DNA of 64,000 nucleotides from Rallus limicola (Eukaryota; Chordata; Aves; Gruiformes; Rallidae). The notes under the pieces were generated by a model. It was not told the DNA's origin. It was given only the letters and a program-made list of their open reading frames with translations, and made no database searches. The stretch is from NCBI GenBank assembly GCA_022605955.1, contig JAKCOZ010000008.1, forward strand, positions 25,421,083-25,485,082, in the 5' to 3' direction. Made by a program: the position numbers and the translations under genes. Positions 25,024 to 36,669 of this stretch are shown one piece after another (positions within the stretch are counted from its first letter, which is position 1; every line of letters begins with the position of its first letter).

Positions 25024-25088
25024 GATATATACATATACATATATATACACACACACACATATATATATATATGTACACGCACACATAG
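25024..25088. repeat. (TA)n/(CA)n compound microsatellite
   Basis: Alternating AT and AC dinucleotides for roughly 65 bases. Likely length-polymorphic. Confidence 0.9.
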
Positions 25089-28000
25089 GCATATGGAGTG
25101 TATTAAACACTGCTCTGAAATCCTCCCGGCTCTGTGGGCCAAAAGAAAAGCTCTGCCGTGTTATAGGCGGGTCAGCTAACATTTACATCTTCATCGGGGA
25201 ACCAGAGCAAGAGAAAACCAGTGAGTGCAGGATGGGTGGGGAGGGGATGGCAGTCTGTGCAGAGGATGGGGAGCTCTGACCTTCTCTCTTTTGCCTCCTC
25301 CCACTCCCCACCACACACATAACCCCCCACACACTTTGCTTCCCTTCCCTCCGGTGTTTTAGAGGAGAGTGGGGCCAGGGTGTTTCTGTGTGAAACATGA
25401 TGGCTCACCTTTGAGTCCCCAGCTGCTGGCACTCACGGCAGGGGAAACGGGAAAGGCAGGATGAGGAAAACAGGATTAATACGTGCTCACCACAGACAGG
25501 ACTGGCTGGGCTGTTTCCGTGCCAAGTGCTGCTGTATTTCTGGGGTGGGAAGGCAGCGGCAGCTCTGCAGCCAGTAGGAGAGGAGCCCCACACTCACACC
25601 TTCCCCTTCCTGCCCCATCCCTGCCAGGACTTCACCCTGTGTGGCAGCCTGCTCCCCAGAAAGCCCAGCCCTGCACAGTGAGACTCTGCCCTTGCCCAGA
25701 AGTTAACTTCCAGACACTGGCCTGACACTGATGAGCATGCCAGGATCACATCAAGCAGTTTGCAAATGTCTTTAGAAAACAACAACTCATTCTTGAACCT
25801 AAGGAAGGGAAAGAGCACCTGGCAGGATGTGAACTTTTGGGTTTGGCCATTTTCTTCAGACAGATCCAACTGTGATGATTTTATTAGAAAACAAAGTGCT
25901 CATCCATTCTGATCCACTTCCTTCACTGTAGGGTCTTGGGTTACAGCTCCCATGTGGTCTGATCCACTCTGTATTAGCAACTGCTGAGATGAGCTCACAG
26001 GGAACATGTAGTGTGATGAGGGACTGGGGTAAAGAATGGGTGTCAGGATTTGGGGTGTGTTTGGACTGTGATGGGTGCTCTTGCTGCTGCCATTGCTCTA
26101 AGTGTGAAATGGGAGGATGCAGTGGAACATTTGCCTTGAGAACCTGTAGAAGTCAGTGGATGAGAGATGGCAGCAAGATCCAGTCAACGTGCATTTTCCA
26201 TTTCCTACTCATTTTGATGGCTTTGTGCTTGTCATCAGCTAACCTTCCTGGGTGGTGTTTCAGGTGGATGCAAGAAGGCAGGATGGATTGCTACAGAGCT
26301 GGCTATCTCATCTGTGCATACAGCTGGGGAGATCAGAGGTGTCAGGTGCTGGCAGGAATATCAAGAATTATTTTTTTGGAGACCCTTGGGCCTTCCCTTA
26401 GGAACATTCCTCTGTCCTTTCTGTTCTTAATGTGGTCTTCCGTGTTTGTTCGCCTAGGGAGGGGAGAGAAAAGCTTTCAGTCCTTTGGCTTCTTTATCTG
26501 GAAAACTCAGGAAAAGCTTGTGTGATCAACCAGAAGGCCACAAGTGCTGCTGCACAGAGATGTGGTGCAGAGGATTTGCCGAGAAGCATCCCCAGGTGCC
26601 AGCCTGCTTCTGCTGCTTTTGTAGGCAGGACAAAGATGTCAGGCTTTGGGGAAGGCAGCTCTGTGCATTCACCCTTGGTGCAGTACCAGGGGAGAATTAC
26701 AGCCCTGGCTTTCCTAGCAAGGCTGCAGCTTTGTACTTCTGGGCCTGGTATCTCTTTGCAAGCTAGCAGAGTGCCACTCTCATGTCCCTGGTGACTCCTG
26801 GATCTGAGTGGAGCCTCTCAAAGACAAAGCGCTGGCAAGCCCAGTCCAACACACTGTGCCTTGCCTGGATGGTTGTGCTTTGTTGAGTCTTGCCAAGTAT
26901 CATTTTTCTTTTACCTCCTTGTTCCTGGATTTAATAAATCCAGAACTATCCACCCTCCACTTGAGCCAGAATCCTCCCACCATCAAACATGCCCCATTTT
27001 ATGCCTTCCCTATCTGACAAGGAAAATAATCTCCCCTACTTTTCTCCTTCATGCTTCTCTTTCTAAATCCTGAAGCCCTAATCCTGTTAGCATGCTCTGT
27101 TCCAGGGCTCTGTCTCCATGGGAGTAACATAATCCTGCAGTAAATCTAGTGGGTCCAGAGAGACACATACATACAGGCGAAGGCAAGGCTGCTGCCATCC
27201 TTGGCCTTCTCCTCTGCCTCCCCCAGCCACTTTCTTTAGTTCCCCAAGAAATTGCACAGTGGCCAAGCAGGACAATAAATAAAACAGGAGAGAGGTTACC
27301 TCCTCCCCCCTCCCTGACTCACTGCCTCTTCGACTTCATGGCGCTTTTTGTCTTCCTGTCCTTCACTCCCTTCACGCCAAACTGCTGCTGGCACAGTTCC
27401 CATACTCACTGGAACTAATGCAGCTTCAGAAATCCCCCCATCACCCTGTGGTGGTTCCAGCTTGTAAGTGCTGGTGTGGAGCCTGCGTGTGTGTGTGCAC
27501 ATGGAATGCTTGCTGATCCTCCTCTAGCCTAGCCGTCATCTCCCAGCACTTGGATTCTGTAGCAAATTAATTAAGCCAGTCAGCTCTCATTGATTATCAA
27601 TTTAATTTTACATGTAGACCGGCCGACTGGACTAAACCGGAAGTAAACATAAAGTATATGGGGAGGAGATAGGCAGCTTCTAGAGGCAGCAGTGAAAATG
27701 AGTTCCCTTGACTGCTTCTTGGAAGGTGCTTTTAATTTGTTAATGCTTTTCCTATTCGTCTTCTGTCTCCGTCAGCCTTCAGTGCGTGTGCGTGTGCCTG
27801 TGCCTGCGCATGTGTGCTCTCTGCTGAGTGTGTATCTATCTATCTCTCTCCATCACAGCCAGGTTTTTTTTTTGCTGGTGGTGTAAATTACTGTGACTTC
27901 TTATACTTCGATGGCGATATGTTGATTTACACCATTTGAAGACTTGGCTCAAAATATGTGCTGAGTGGGATGGGAAGCAGATAGGATGGGAGGAATAGCA

Positions 28001-28644
28001 ATGTTCTATTTTGGTAAGGGGGAAGAAATCTTTGCTTTCTTGGCGCTCCCAATTTCACACATTTTCCTGCTAGTTCTTCCCATGCCATGAGTGCTAATTT
28101 GAGGCAGGATGTAGAGCCTGTTCGAGTCAATGGGACTCTCTCCACGCTGTGCTTGGGCTCTGGGGTCGGCATTTTCAGTGCAGAGAAACCACAAGCTCAG
28201 AGTCAGACCTTGATCAGCCGTGCCAGGACCGGCTGGCTCATGATGCATTTCCACTTGGGAAAAAAGCTGAAAGGCCAGGCACATGGGAAGCACACCCCAC
28301 CTGCCCTCTGAGAAGGGACCCTTTCTGCTACACTGAACAGGGTGCAAAGCAATGACTTGCCAGGATCACTTGGGGCTTTTTGGAAACAAGGATCACTGGG
28401 GCAGAGCCTGCCAGTGTGGCTGGTACTAGAGCTGGGAGTCAGCTCTGACATTTCTGCCCTTGTAATCGGCAGTCTGGAGTGTCGAGGCCCCAATGCAGAG
28501 TGACATAGCTTGTTGAATGTGTTCTAGTCAGAGAACTGGGCCCCATATCTAAAGCAGAACTGAGGTCACACTCCTTGGAAGCAGGTGGTTGGACTAAGGT
28601 CATGTAAGAGATGCTTTTGGCAATGCATGTGGTAGTGATAAACT

Positions 28645-28742
28645 TTTTGGGCTCAGTCCTGCTTCTGCTTTCTGTCAAGCTTGACTTTGCAGAAGTCAGC
28701 AACAAATTACGCTGGTGTAAATTTGGATTCTGGCCCCTGATG
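28645..28742. repeat. Possible decayed inverted-repeat element
   Basis: The left edge (GGGCTCAGTCCTGCTTCTGC) and the right edge (GGTGTAAATTTGGATTCTGGCCC) are roughly inverted relative to each other. They resemble a palindromic repeat with GGGCCAGAATC-type ends and a GGTGTAAAT core that I recall from reptile and bird genomes. The family is not named with certainty. Confidence 0.3.
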
Positions 28743-30354
28743 CTCATATGTGTGAAGTGAGCTAAAAAAGAACAAAACTGGAAATATGTTAAACCAAAAA
28801 GAGCAGCAAACCTCATCAGTGACTGTTAAACATGCTGGTCCATATGCAACCTTTGGCTCATGGAGTCTTCAAACTGCTGATTGTGGGAAGCAAAGAGAGG
28901 TTGCCAGGAGAAGACTCCCTCAGGCTTGCTGCCCCTGGGCATCTGCTGGAGCCACCATCTGAAGCCACCCCCTGGGACACGGGGACGTTTGGGCTGACCT
29001 GACATGCTGCTCCGTGTGCTAAAATAGTTGCACTGGCTCAAATAAACATTTCCTGTCCTCTGGTGTTAGGTTCGGAGGTAAGGTGTTGTGTGTCAGCTTC
29101 TGTGTTGACATAAAGCTGGAAGCTTTGCTGTGGTGTGGAAATATATCCTTCCAGCCTGCATGTGTGTTCCCACAGGTTTACAAGGCACACACGCTCCATG
29201 CCTGGAGAGTGTTTCACAGTAACCACTCTTCTTATAGCCCTCCTGCTGGAAAAAAGGGTATTTGGTGTCTGCTGAGCAAGGAAAAGGATGGGAAGTGGGG
29301 TCAGACAGAATAAAATAGGATATTAAAAACACATAAACCATGCTGTGTTGCTAAACGGTAGCAGCGTGATATATATTCTCCAGATTAGCATTTCTGCTCA
29401 AGTTCACATCAACCCCAAATCCCAATTACCAACCAGATTTGCAGCCAAGGCTGTCTGTAGGGTGGCTGCTCCCTGCGCTGGCAAGAGCACTGCCATCCCG
29501 GGCTGAACGGTGATGTGCCAGGGCAACCCAGAGCTGGGTGTGGAGCTGCAGAGACCTTCTGCACGCCCTGCCGTGCTGGATCCTGGGGAAAGAGAAGTAG
29601 CATGTGCCGTCTGCAGGCCTAGACTGGTGAGAGGCTGATAAAATGCTTCTTAACTGCTATTGAAGGCAAGAGGCCAGGATACAGGCTCACCCCTTTTTCT
29701 GTCCTGGATCACAGGGATCTACAGTTAAATTGTTTGACTCTTGCCTCCAACATAAGGAGATTGGTGCCAGAGATTACACTCTCCTGCTTCTCTCTGAGAT
29801 AAACTTAGCGGGAGCTCCTGTGCTTAGCACGGCATATGCAGGGTAGGAGCCTGCAGAAGAGCCCAGCCAACATCTCAGCGCGGATGCGGCTCTTGGCTGA
29901 GATCGGAGGACGCTCGAGTCCTGTCCTGGGAGCTTCTATGCTTGGAGGGAAAGTGGGCAATGCCTACAGCCTCAGCCTTTGAGCTTGAGTGTCTTGTGCT
30001 GGGGGCAGAGAAAGGGTTGAAAACTACCCTCGGGTTGGATCGCTCCCCTTTCCCACTTTTGCTACTCACTGTGGCTCTGCAGCCTGAAACAGAAACACAA
30101 GTATCCAGTCCTGGTCCGGCCTATTAAAATAATGGGAGGGAGAGGGGGGGGGTGTCTAACATCCATCTGGTAGCTATTGATTATGGCCATCTGGTAAGGC
30201 AGCAGCCTTTTCATATCATGTTGGATCATAAACTCTCCTGAAAAGCTGTCTCTGTGTGGTAGGCTCTATGTGTGTGTCAGAGAGGCAGGAGCAAGGGGAT
30301 GGCTGGGATGGCAGCTCATCACCCCAGGCAGAAGCAGCATCCTTCCTGCTCATG

Positions 30355-30453
30355 CTGCTGCTTGCACACAGTGTTTCCCAGCTCGTGCTGCTGCTTGCAC
30401 ACAGTGTTTCCCAGCTCGTGCTGCTGCTTGCACACAGTGTTTCCCAGCTCAGT
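30355..30453. repeat. Minisatellite, three 33-bp units
   Basis: The unit begins CTGCTGCTTGCACACAGTG and ends CAGCTCGTG. Copies lie at 30355-30387, 30388-30420 and 30421-30453. The first two are identical and the third differs only in its last three bases. Units abut without spacers, so this is not a CRISPR array. The period is a multiple of three and the frame is open on both strands, but nothing suggests translation. Confidence 0.92.
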
Positions 30454-30836
30454 GCAAGGACATGTCAGAATGTCAGCCCATTTACCCACAGAGGGGAGGC
30501 AAGATCTCATGCAGCATTTGAGGACATTGGGTTTTTTGCTTTGGAGCAGCTCTAGGTTTGGGGCTGAGCTCAGGGTGCCATGAGAGCAGCAGGGCAGTGA
30601 GCTCTGGGATCTCCTGCCTGATGGGCAAGCCCATCCACCATGCTGTCCTGCCAGCAGCTCAGCTCTCCTTGCCTGCCCTGGATGCTTGCCCTGGATGTTT
30701 GCCCTGCCCAGAGTCTGGCCCTGCCCAGAGAGCTTCTCCTTAGTCTTCCCTGATAATCTTATTTTGACTGATGACCTGGTTATTTCTTTCTACCTGGAGT
30801 GGATGTAAGCATAGTTGTGTCTTCTCTCCCTTGCAG

Positions 30837-30981
30837 ACATTTCAGGCCAATGAGGACACCACAGAGGTGGTTCTCAACAAGATCCACACCCCAGTGCTCA
30901 CACGCTTCGTGCGCATTCGTCCCCAGAGCTGGCACAATGGCATCGCCTTGAGGCTGGAGCTGTATGGCTGCCGCATCACTG
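30837..30981 (+). CDS. NRP2: NRP2 exon 8: end of F5/8C domain b1
   Basis: 145 bp, acceptor TTGCAG ending at 30836, donor GTGAGT at 30982; phase 0 in, phase 1 out. The peptide is TFQANEDTTEVVLNKIHTPV, LTRFVRIRPQSWHNGIALRL, ELYGCRIT, covering about human residues 379-427. TRFVRIRPQSW-GIALRLELYGC is the signature C-terminal strand pair of discoidin domains, and the Cys closes the b1 disulphide. The following intron 8 is only 264 bp (30982-31245) and holds nothing else. Confidence 0.97.
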
Positions 30982-31245
30982 GTGAGTGTCAACTTCTCGA
31001 CCCTCCTCCTCTGTCTCTCCAACACCATCATGGCTGGTTGGGGGTGGGAAGAGGGATGCTGTAAGCAGCATGGAGGCATTCCTTCAAGGGATGTGCTTGG
31101 GGAACACTGGCACCCAGGCCCCAGAGGCAATGGGGAAGTGCCCAGTGCTGGTGCTGGTTTAGTGCCCAGAGCTTAAACTTGCTGGGAAAACCATGAGCAC
31201 TCCTGTCAACCACACCGGCTGTTCATTACCTTTCCTTCCCTGCAG

Positions 31246-31595
31246 ATTCACCCTGCTCCAACTTGCTGGGAATGCTTTCTGGCCTCATCCCTGACTCGCA
31301 GATCTCTGCCTCTTCCATCAGAGGCTATGACTGGTCTCCCAGCATGGCCCGCCTAGTGAGCAGCCGTTCAGGCTGGTTCCCCCGTATCCCCCAAGCTCAG
31401 CCTGGGGAGGAGTGGCTGCAGGTGGACCTTGGTGTCCCGAAGAATATCAAAGGTGTCATAATCCAGGGGGCTCGCGGAGGGGACAGTGTGACCACCACTG
31501 AGTCCCGCTCTTTTGTGAAGAAGTTTAAGGTGGCCTACAGCATGAATGGAAAGGACTGGGACTTCATCCAGGACCCCAAAACAATGCAAGCCAAG
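31246..31595 (+). CDS. NRP2: NRP2 exon 9: first two-thirds of F5/8C domain b2
   Basis: 350 bp, acceptor CTGCAG ending at 31245, donor GTAAGC at 31596; phase 1 in, phase 0 out. The peptide starts DSPCSNLLGMLSGLIPDSQI and includes SPSMARLVSSRSGWFPRIPQ, AQPGEEWLQVDLG, VIIQGARGGDSVT, FKVAYSMNGKDW. The opening Cys pairs with GCDW in exon 10. The b2 domain supports VEGF and heparin/glycosaminoglycan binding (family knowledge). The open frame continues past the donor for 56 codons, to a stop at 31761-31763. In mammals a soluble s9NRP2 form arises from reading into the equivalent intron 9. Confidence 0.97.
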
Positions 31596-32691
31596 GTAAG
31601 CACTGCTTGGAGCAGCTGCAAAATGAGATGTTTCTGGCTGTCTTCAGACTGCCTTATAGGTTCTTGGGAATTTAGCTGTCTTGTCCCAGAAACCCTGGGA
31701 GTTTGGGTTGTCTCCATGAAATCCCAGGTTGTGTTCCCTGGTACTGCTCCTAGGCTGTACTAGAGGGTGTAGGGTCCACTTTGCCTTGGGGATGGCAATT
31801 TCCCTTAATTTATTATTGTGGGTCAGGCCTGGGGATGTGGACATCACCTTCTGCTCCTCCCAGCTCCTGTAGATCAGAGCCCACCATGTGTTTAGTTATG
31901 TTTGGTACAAACTAATTATGTTTTTTAAGGTGTTACTGTTACAGCTTGAAGTTCTGAAAGAGGAAGATGAATCACAACTCCTCTTTGGGGAATTTGCTGT
32001 ATTTGAAGTCCCGTTTGCCATACTGGTGTGACCCTGAATTTCCCTGATTTTCTGATATCATTGGAGTTCCCCATAATTTTTCAGTTTACCAGTTTGGGCA
32101 TGGCAGAGGGCTTGAGGAATGAATTAATTCCATTACTGCCTGTTCTGTTTTAATGCAAACTCATCTGCTTCTGAAAATTTGCTAAGTTTTAATCTTCCCT
32201 GATCCTACAAATTAGCCTCAGAAGTCTTGATGCTATCTATAGCCCTCTGTTCATTCCGCACAGACTTGAGTTGGTGCATGTAAACTGAAAAGCAGCAGAA
32301 CTTGGATTGTGAGGAAAACTAAGCATTTTTACTATCCTAGAACATGCAGTAGCTTCTTTATTTGCCAAAGGACAAATCTGATCTTATTTATACATGAAGT
32401 TAGTGGATGTTCCCCAGGCTTCTCCTGCATGGCTTGGATCAGAATCTGACCCCTGGATATAAAACAGAGGCCAGGAGAAATTGTGCAAGTTTCTTAGAAA
32501 CAGCCTGTCTGATCCTCTTGAATGAGGAGGAGCAGCCCAGTTTCTGCTCGGCTGGACTCAGTGGCCTGGAGTTGGACAGCTAAACGATTTCAAACTGCAT
32601 CTATGTCCTGCCAGACCCAAATTATCAAGTCTGGTGGAGAGTGTGTGGGTGGGATGCACACATCACTTACCTTTTTGTTCTGTCTCTGTAG
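31596..32691 (+). other. NRP2: Intron 9
   Basis: 1,096 bp. The reading frame from exon 9 stays open to 31763. I see no AATAAA in this intron, so a poly(A)-terminated soluble transcript is not supported by a canonical signal here. Confidence 0.9.
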
Positions 32692-32836
32692 CTTTTTGAA
32701 GGCAACATCCACTATGATATCCCTGAAGTCCGGAGGTTTGACCCTGTTCCTGCCCAGTATGTCCGAGTACACCCAGAGAGATGGTCCCCAGCAGGAATTG
32801 GAATGCGCCTGGAGGTGCTGGGCTGTGACTGGACAG
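32692..32836 (+). CDS. NRP2: NRP2 exon 10: end of F5/8C domain b2
   Basis: 145 bp, acceptor CTGTAG ending at 32691, donor GTAGGA at 32837; phase 0 in, phase 1 out. The peptide is LFEGNIHYDIPEVRRFDPVP, AQYVRVHPERWSPAGIGMRL, EVLGCDWT, corresponding to about human residues 548-595. The pattern parallels exon 8 (same length and phase), reflecting the duplicated b1/b2 architecture. GIGMRLEVLGC is the b2 closing motif. Confidence 0.97.
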
Positions 32837-35800
32837 GTAGGAACCCCTCTGTTTCTGCCTGCTGGCTCCATCAGAGCCATGGTGGGTGCTAAACCAACAA
32901 GGTGCAAGTGTAAGGTTATTTCTCTCCCTGCTGTCCCACCTCATGGCCATACCTTGTCAGAGAGTTTACAGCCAGGAAGGAAGAACCTGGCCTGAGCCTT
33001 TTTTTTTTTTAGTTCCACTTTGAAAGGAACTGGCCTTGATGTGACATGTAGCAGCAATGTTTGGACCACAATCCAAGCTTTCACAAGATTCCCATGTGGG
33101 ATTTGTCCCCAACTTCCTTCTCCCTCCTTTAAGATCTTTTATCTGGATGTTTTTCAGACTTTCCCACTCTCTGTTAAATAACATTGGGACTTTTTAGTCC
33201 AAATGGATAAGACAAAAAGTAGGAAGAGAAGCAGAGATGCAGAAGAGGGGTGCAGTGGCCAGTACAGATATCTTGAGCTGCCACAATAAGGTTTTGCTTT
33301 AAAACCTGACTGTTCCTTACACTGAAGCCCATGTGAAAATGCTTTTACAGACAAGACTGGGGAGTTAATGCTGCAACATCTCTACAGCATCTCTGAGACT
33401 AGGGAAGTCTGTTCAGTTTTGTCCACCTGTTTTTCACAAGCGGTATGCCTCGCAGCTACCATTACTTCTAATGCAGAGGTGAAAACTGTCTAACACCCTC
33501 ACTGGGATCAGTAGAGGTTGTACCTCTGACCCTTCTGAAGCTCGATGGTGATTGATTATTCTGTAGTTTCATCCCAAAAGCAAAAAAAATGCACCCAACA
33601 GCTCATTGTGTCTGATGCTAGCTTTTCAGCGCCAGGGGATGTCTGTCCCTTTTTATAATCTATTTTATTTTTTAATAATCTGCTTAAATCTGGTGTCCAG
33701 ATGTCAGTGATAAAGAGCTATAATTTCCATTTTATAAACACATCTGTAGAAGGCATTTTCTTGTAAGAATTCCCATTCTAGGAAGCTTAAAAGTCACCAA
33801 GTTTTTCCCACCATTTTGCAGAGTCTTTACTACTCCTTCCTCCTGTGATGTTCTGTGAGATACACACACTTAACAGCAAATCACAGAACACACATACACA
33901 GAATTAATAATGATAATTTTTCACCTTTGAAGTCAGTGGCAAATCTCCCCGTGGATTGAGAATCTATTGTAAATCATCTAAACTTTCGAGATTAGATCTT
34001 AATTTAAATCTTACAGCATCTTTGATATGTTATAGGAGAAGCAGGCACTGTGGCTTTCATGCAAACAGCAGAAGCTGAGGCTGGGTGCAGAACTGGTCAG
34101 GCAGCTCCCACGTTACTGCTTCCTGCAGCTCCTGGGAGTCTCCAGCTGCCACATCTCTGCAGAACACTGCTGGCCAGTGCATCCTAACACTGTGCCGCTG
34201 CCACAAAGGGAAACAATCACACAAGACTTCTAATCACATGTCAGCCCCTCCACTGCACTCCTCCAAATCAAAGAATGAGAGGGGTTTTGGCACTCTCAAC
34301 TTCTTGTGCTATTTGTGGTCCAAATTTTAGTCTACAGCCATGTCCACGTTCTGTTTCAGTATCAGCCTGTGGTTTTCTCGAGGTAGGATGCTTCATGGTC
34401 ATTTCCCATTGTGGCTGTCTAATCATTTGCACACTGTAATGTTTAAAACTCAACTACCAAGTCGTAAATATTTGTAGCTTTATTGATCTACAGGCATTCA
34501 GCTTTGTAATCAGAGCAGTGCTGGTAATCTTGTGGATTCACTGTGTTATAACATTCATTTATATCCCTGATGCAACCTGGGGAGAAGAGATAGCCCACGG
34601 CATTATCTCCATGCTAAATCCAGTCTGGCTGCATGCAGCAGTCCTTGACAGCTCCAGGATACAGCCCTACTTTGCTGGGAGGACCCAGGCACATTACAGA
34701 ACTGGCTGTGAAAACCCAGGCACTTGCGTGGGAACAAGATTAAGAGATGGATTAAAACAAGCTGACTGAACATATTTTCAAGTGAGGGCCATGACTACCC
34801 TGCCCAGCTATTTCTATTTCTTATCAGCAACGAGCATCTTAATTACTGAGACAAACAGGTATCTTAACAGCAACTGGGCTCACAAGCTAGTTGGCTAGTA
34901 GCTCAAAAATTGGGAAGCAGGCAGTCAGCAACTGGCGTCTTTCAAAGACCTGCCAAAATTTTTCCTCTGAAGAGCGGAGATTGATGAATGTTCACTTGCA
35001 GCTGGTTTTCTCTCCTTTGAAGTTCCAAACATCTGGTTTCAATTGCTTAGTGACTTTGCATTTTGATCAGCAGTTACCACCAGTTGCACAGACACTTGCT
35101 GGGCCAGGGAGAGAGAAAGCAAGCAAGCAAGACTTCTCTTTTTCACTTTCCATTTCACACATCACGTTGTCCTTCCTGCTATTTTCATTATCTCTTGTAA
35201 CCATCGTGTTGCAGCTCTGCCACGGTAACTGATTTTTCAAGACATATATCTGCGGCTTGTCCAGGGCAATGCAACACTCTTGATTTACATCCACTCAGCA
35301 TCTGTGTCCCATACGGGACTCAGTTTTCAAGGTCCTTCCACATTGTCACATTTCAGCTATAAATCTCAATATAAAAGAACAACAACCTAAAAAAAAAATC
35401 TACCAGCTCTAAATAACATGCAGCTTTTGATATGTTGCCTTCACCTGCTGCTTTTTTTTTCCCTCCTTCTTTTCTTTTTTATGACCTTTTTTTTGTGCCT
35501 GGCTGCTTGCAATTTGCTTCTTGGTTGCATTTGGAGTTTTATGGGGTTGTAACAAATTTGAACTTACAAATTAAAAGACTTTGAGGTTATTTGGTATTTT
35601 GTCCTGAACAAAAGACAGCTACTGGGGGAAAAAAAAATCAAAAAACCCTGAGAGTTTATGTGCAACATGTTTAATAACAGGAAAATAAAAGGCCAGAAGG
35701 GAGCCTATGGAAAATATTCAATGTATTTAGCCATTTCCTCCTGCTTCTGGCTTTATTAACCGATATCCTGAAGGGTGCCAACAAAGAAACACAATCACAC

Positions 35801-36552
35801 ATAACTGAGCAAAGCAGCCTCTTTTTAAAAGTGGAAAGAATCAAACCTGCTGTACTCCAGTTAATACACCCATAAAAGGAGCGACTGCTGGAACCTAATG
35901 TAATTTATTGTTGATCTTAATATCCTTCCCTTTCTTGCTTCAATTTCCCCTGACACCTGCTTGGAAGTTGTTTCACATGGGCCATGTTGGAGAGAGGGAA
36001 ATTGGACAGAGACCTTCTGAAAGTGTAGTCAGGAACCTGGAGTGTGAAACCAGATGCTACTGCAGCAAGCCAGAGCCAGAGCACGCTGGGGGATCCTCTG
36101 GGTCCATTCGCAGTTACGTCATTTGTGGGTTTGTGTCACTTGTTTTATAAATTGACACAACTGGTGGGAATGTCGTGCGTATTCTTGTAATGTGTCCTGA
36201 GCCTTTCTGAAAGAAAAAAACGTGCTGCCTGTGATCTCTCTTATCCAGTAATGACAGCTAAGTGGACTGCCAACACTGGCGTAGATTAAAAAATTAAGAG
36301 AAAAAGTAGGATGTACGTCTAGAGGAGAGGTTGTCCAACGGGAACTCTAAATCAAAGGAACTCCCATATGGCAACAGCCAGTTCACTTGAAGTTCAAATC
36401 ATGCTGACATTTGTAACATGGAAATTTCATGGTGTTCTTGTTCTATCTCTTCCTGCCATTATAAGGATATGAGAAAAAGATTTTTGCTGTTTCCTCCTAC
36501 CTGGGCTTTTCATACTGTCTATTGCAAAAAGCATCTCCACTCTGTTTTTCAG
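32837..36552 (+). other. NRP2: Intron 10
   Basis: 3,716 bp, AT-rich in the second half (about 33650-36550), with scattered A and T runs (for example ~35391 and ~35450-35500). No exon or RNA gene recognised. Confidence 0.88.
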
Positions 36553-36669
36553 ATGTAAAGCCCACTGCAGAGACACTGGTGCCTACTTTGAAGAGTGAAG
36601 AGACCACTACTCCATACCCAACTGATGAAGAGGCAACCGAGTGTGGTGATAGTTGTGGAGAAGAGGAGG
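36553..36669 (+). CDS. NRP2: NRP2 exon 11: acidic Thr-rich linker between b2 and MAM
   Basis: 117 bp, acceptor TTTTTCAG ending at 36552, donor GTATGT at 36670; phase 1 in and out. The peptide is DVKPTAETLVPTLKSEETTT, PYPTDEEATECGDSCGEEE, matching the mammalian linker (SEETTTPYPT, EATECGENC). It is rich in Thr/Ser/Pro/Glu and predicted extended and O-glycosylated. The paired cysteines (ECGDSC) are conserved in position. The exon can be skipped without a frameshift. Confidence 0.95.

Larger units (their letters stand above)
22669..30836 (+). other. NRP2: Intron 7
   Basis: 8,168 bp with no coding signal. It holds a TA/CA microsatellite (25024-25088), an AT-rich candidate enhancer with the palindrome ATTGATTATCAAT (27589-27601), a GTGTGCGT-type low-complexity tract near 27782-27815, a possible old inverted-repeat element near 28645-28742, and a 33-bp triple tandem repeat (30355-30453) about 400 bp before exon 8. 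The acceptor is a long C/T tract ending TTGCAG. Confidence 0.9.

Noticed and set aside
30355..30453. CRISPR-like regular repeats
   Set aside because: Units are contiguous with no unique spacers and the context is a vertebrate intron, so it is a minisatellite.
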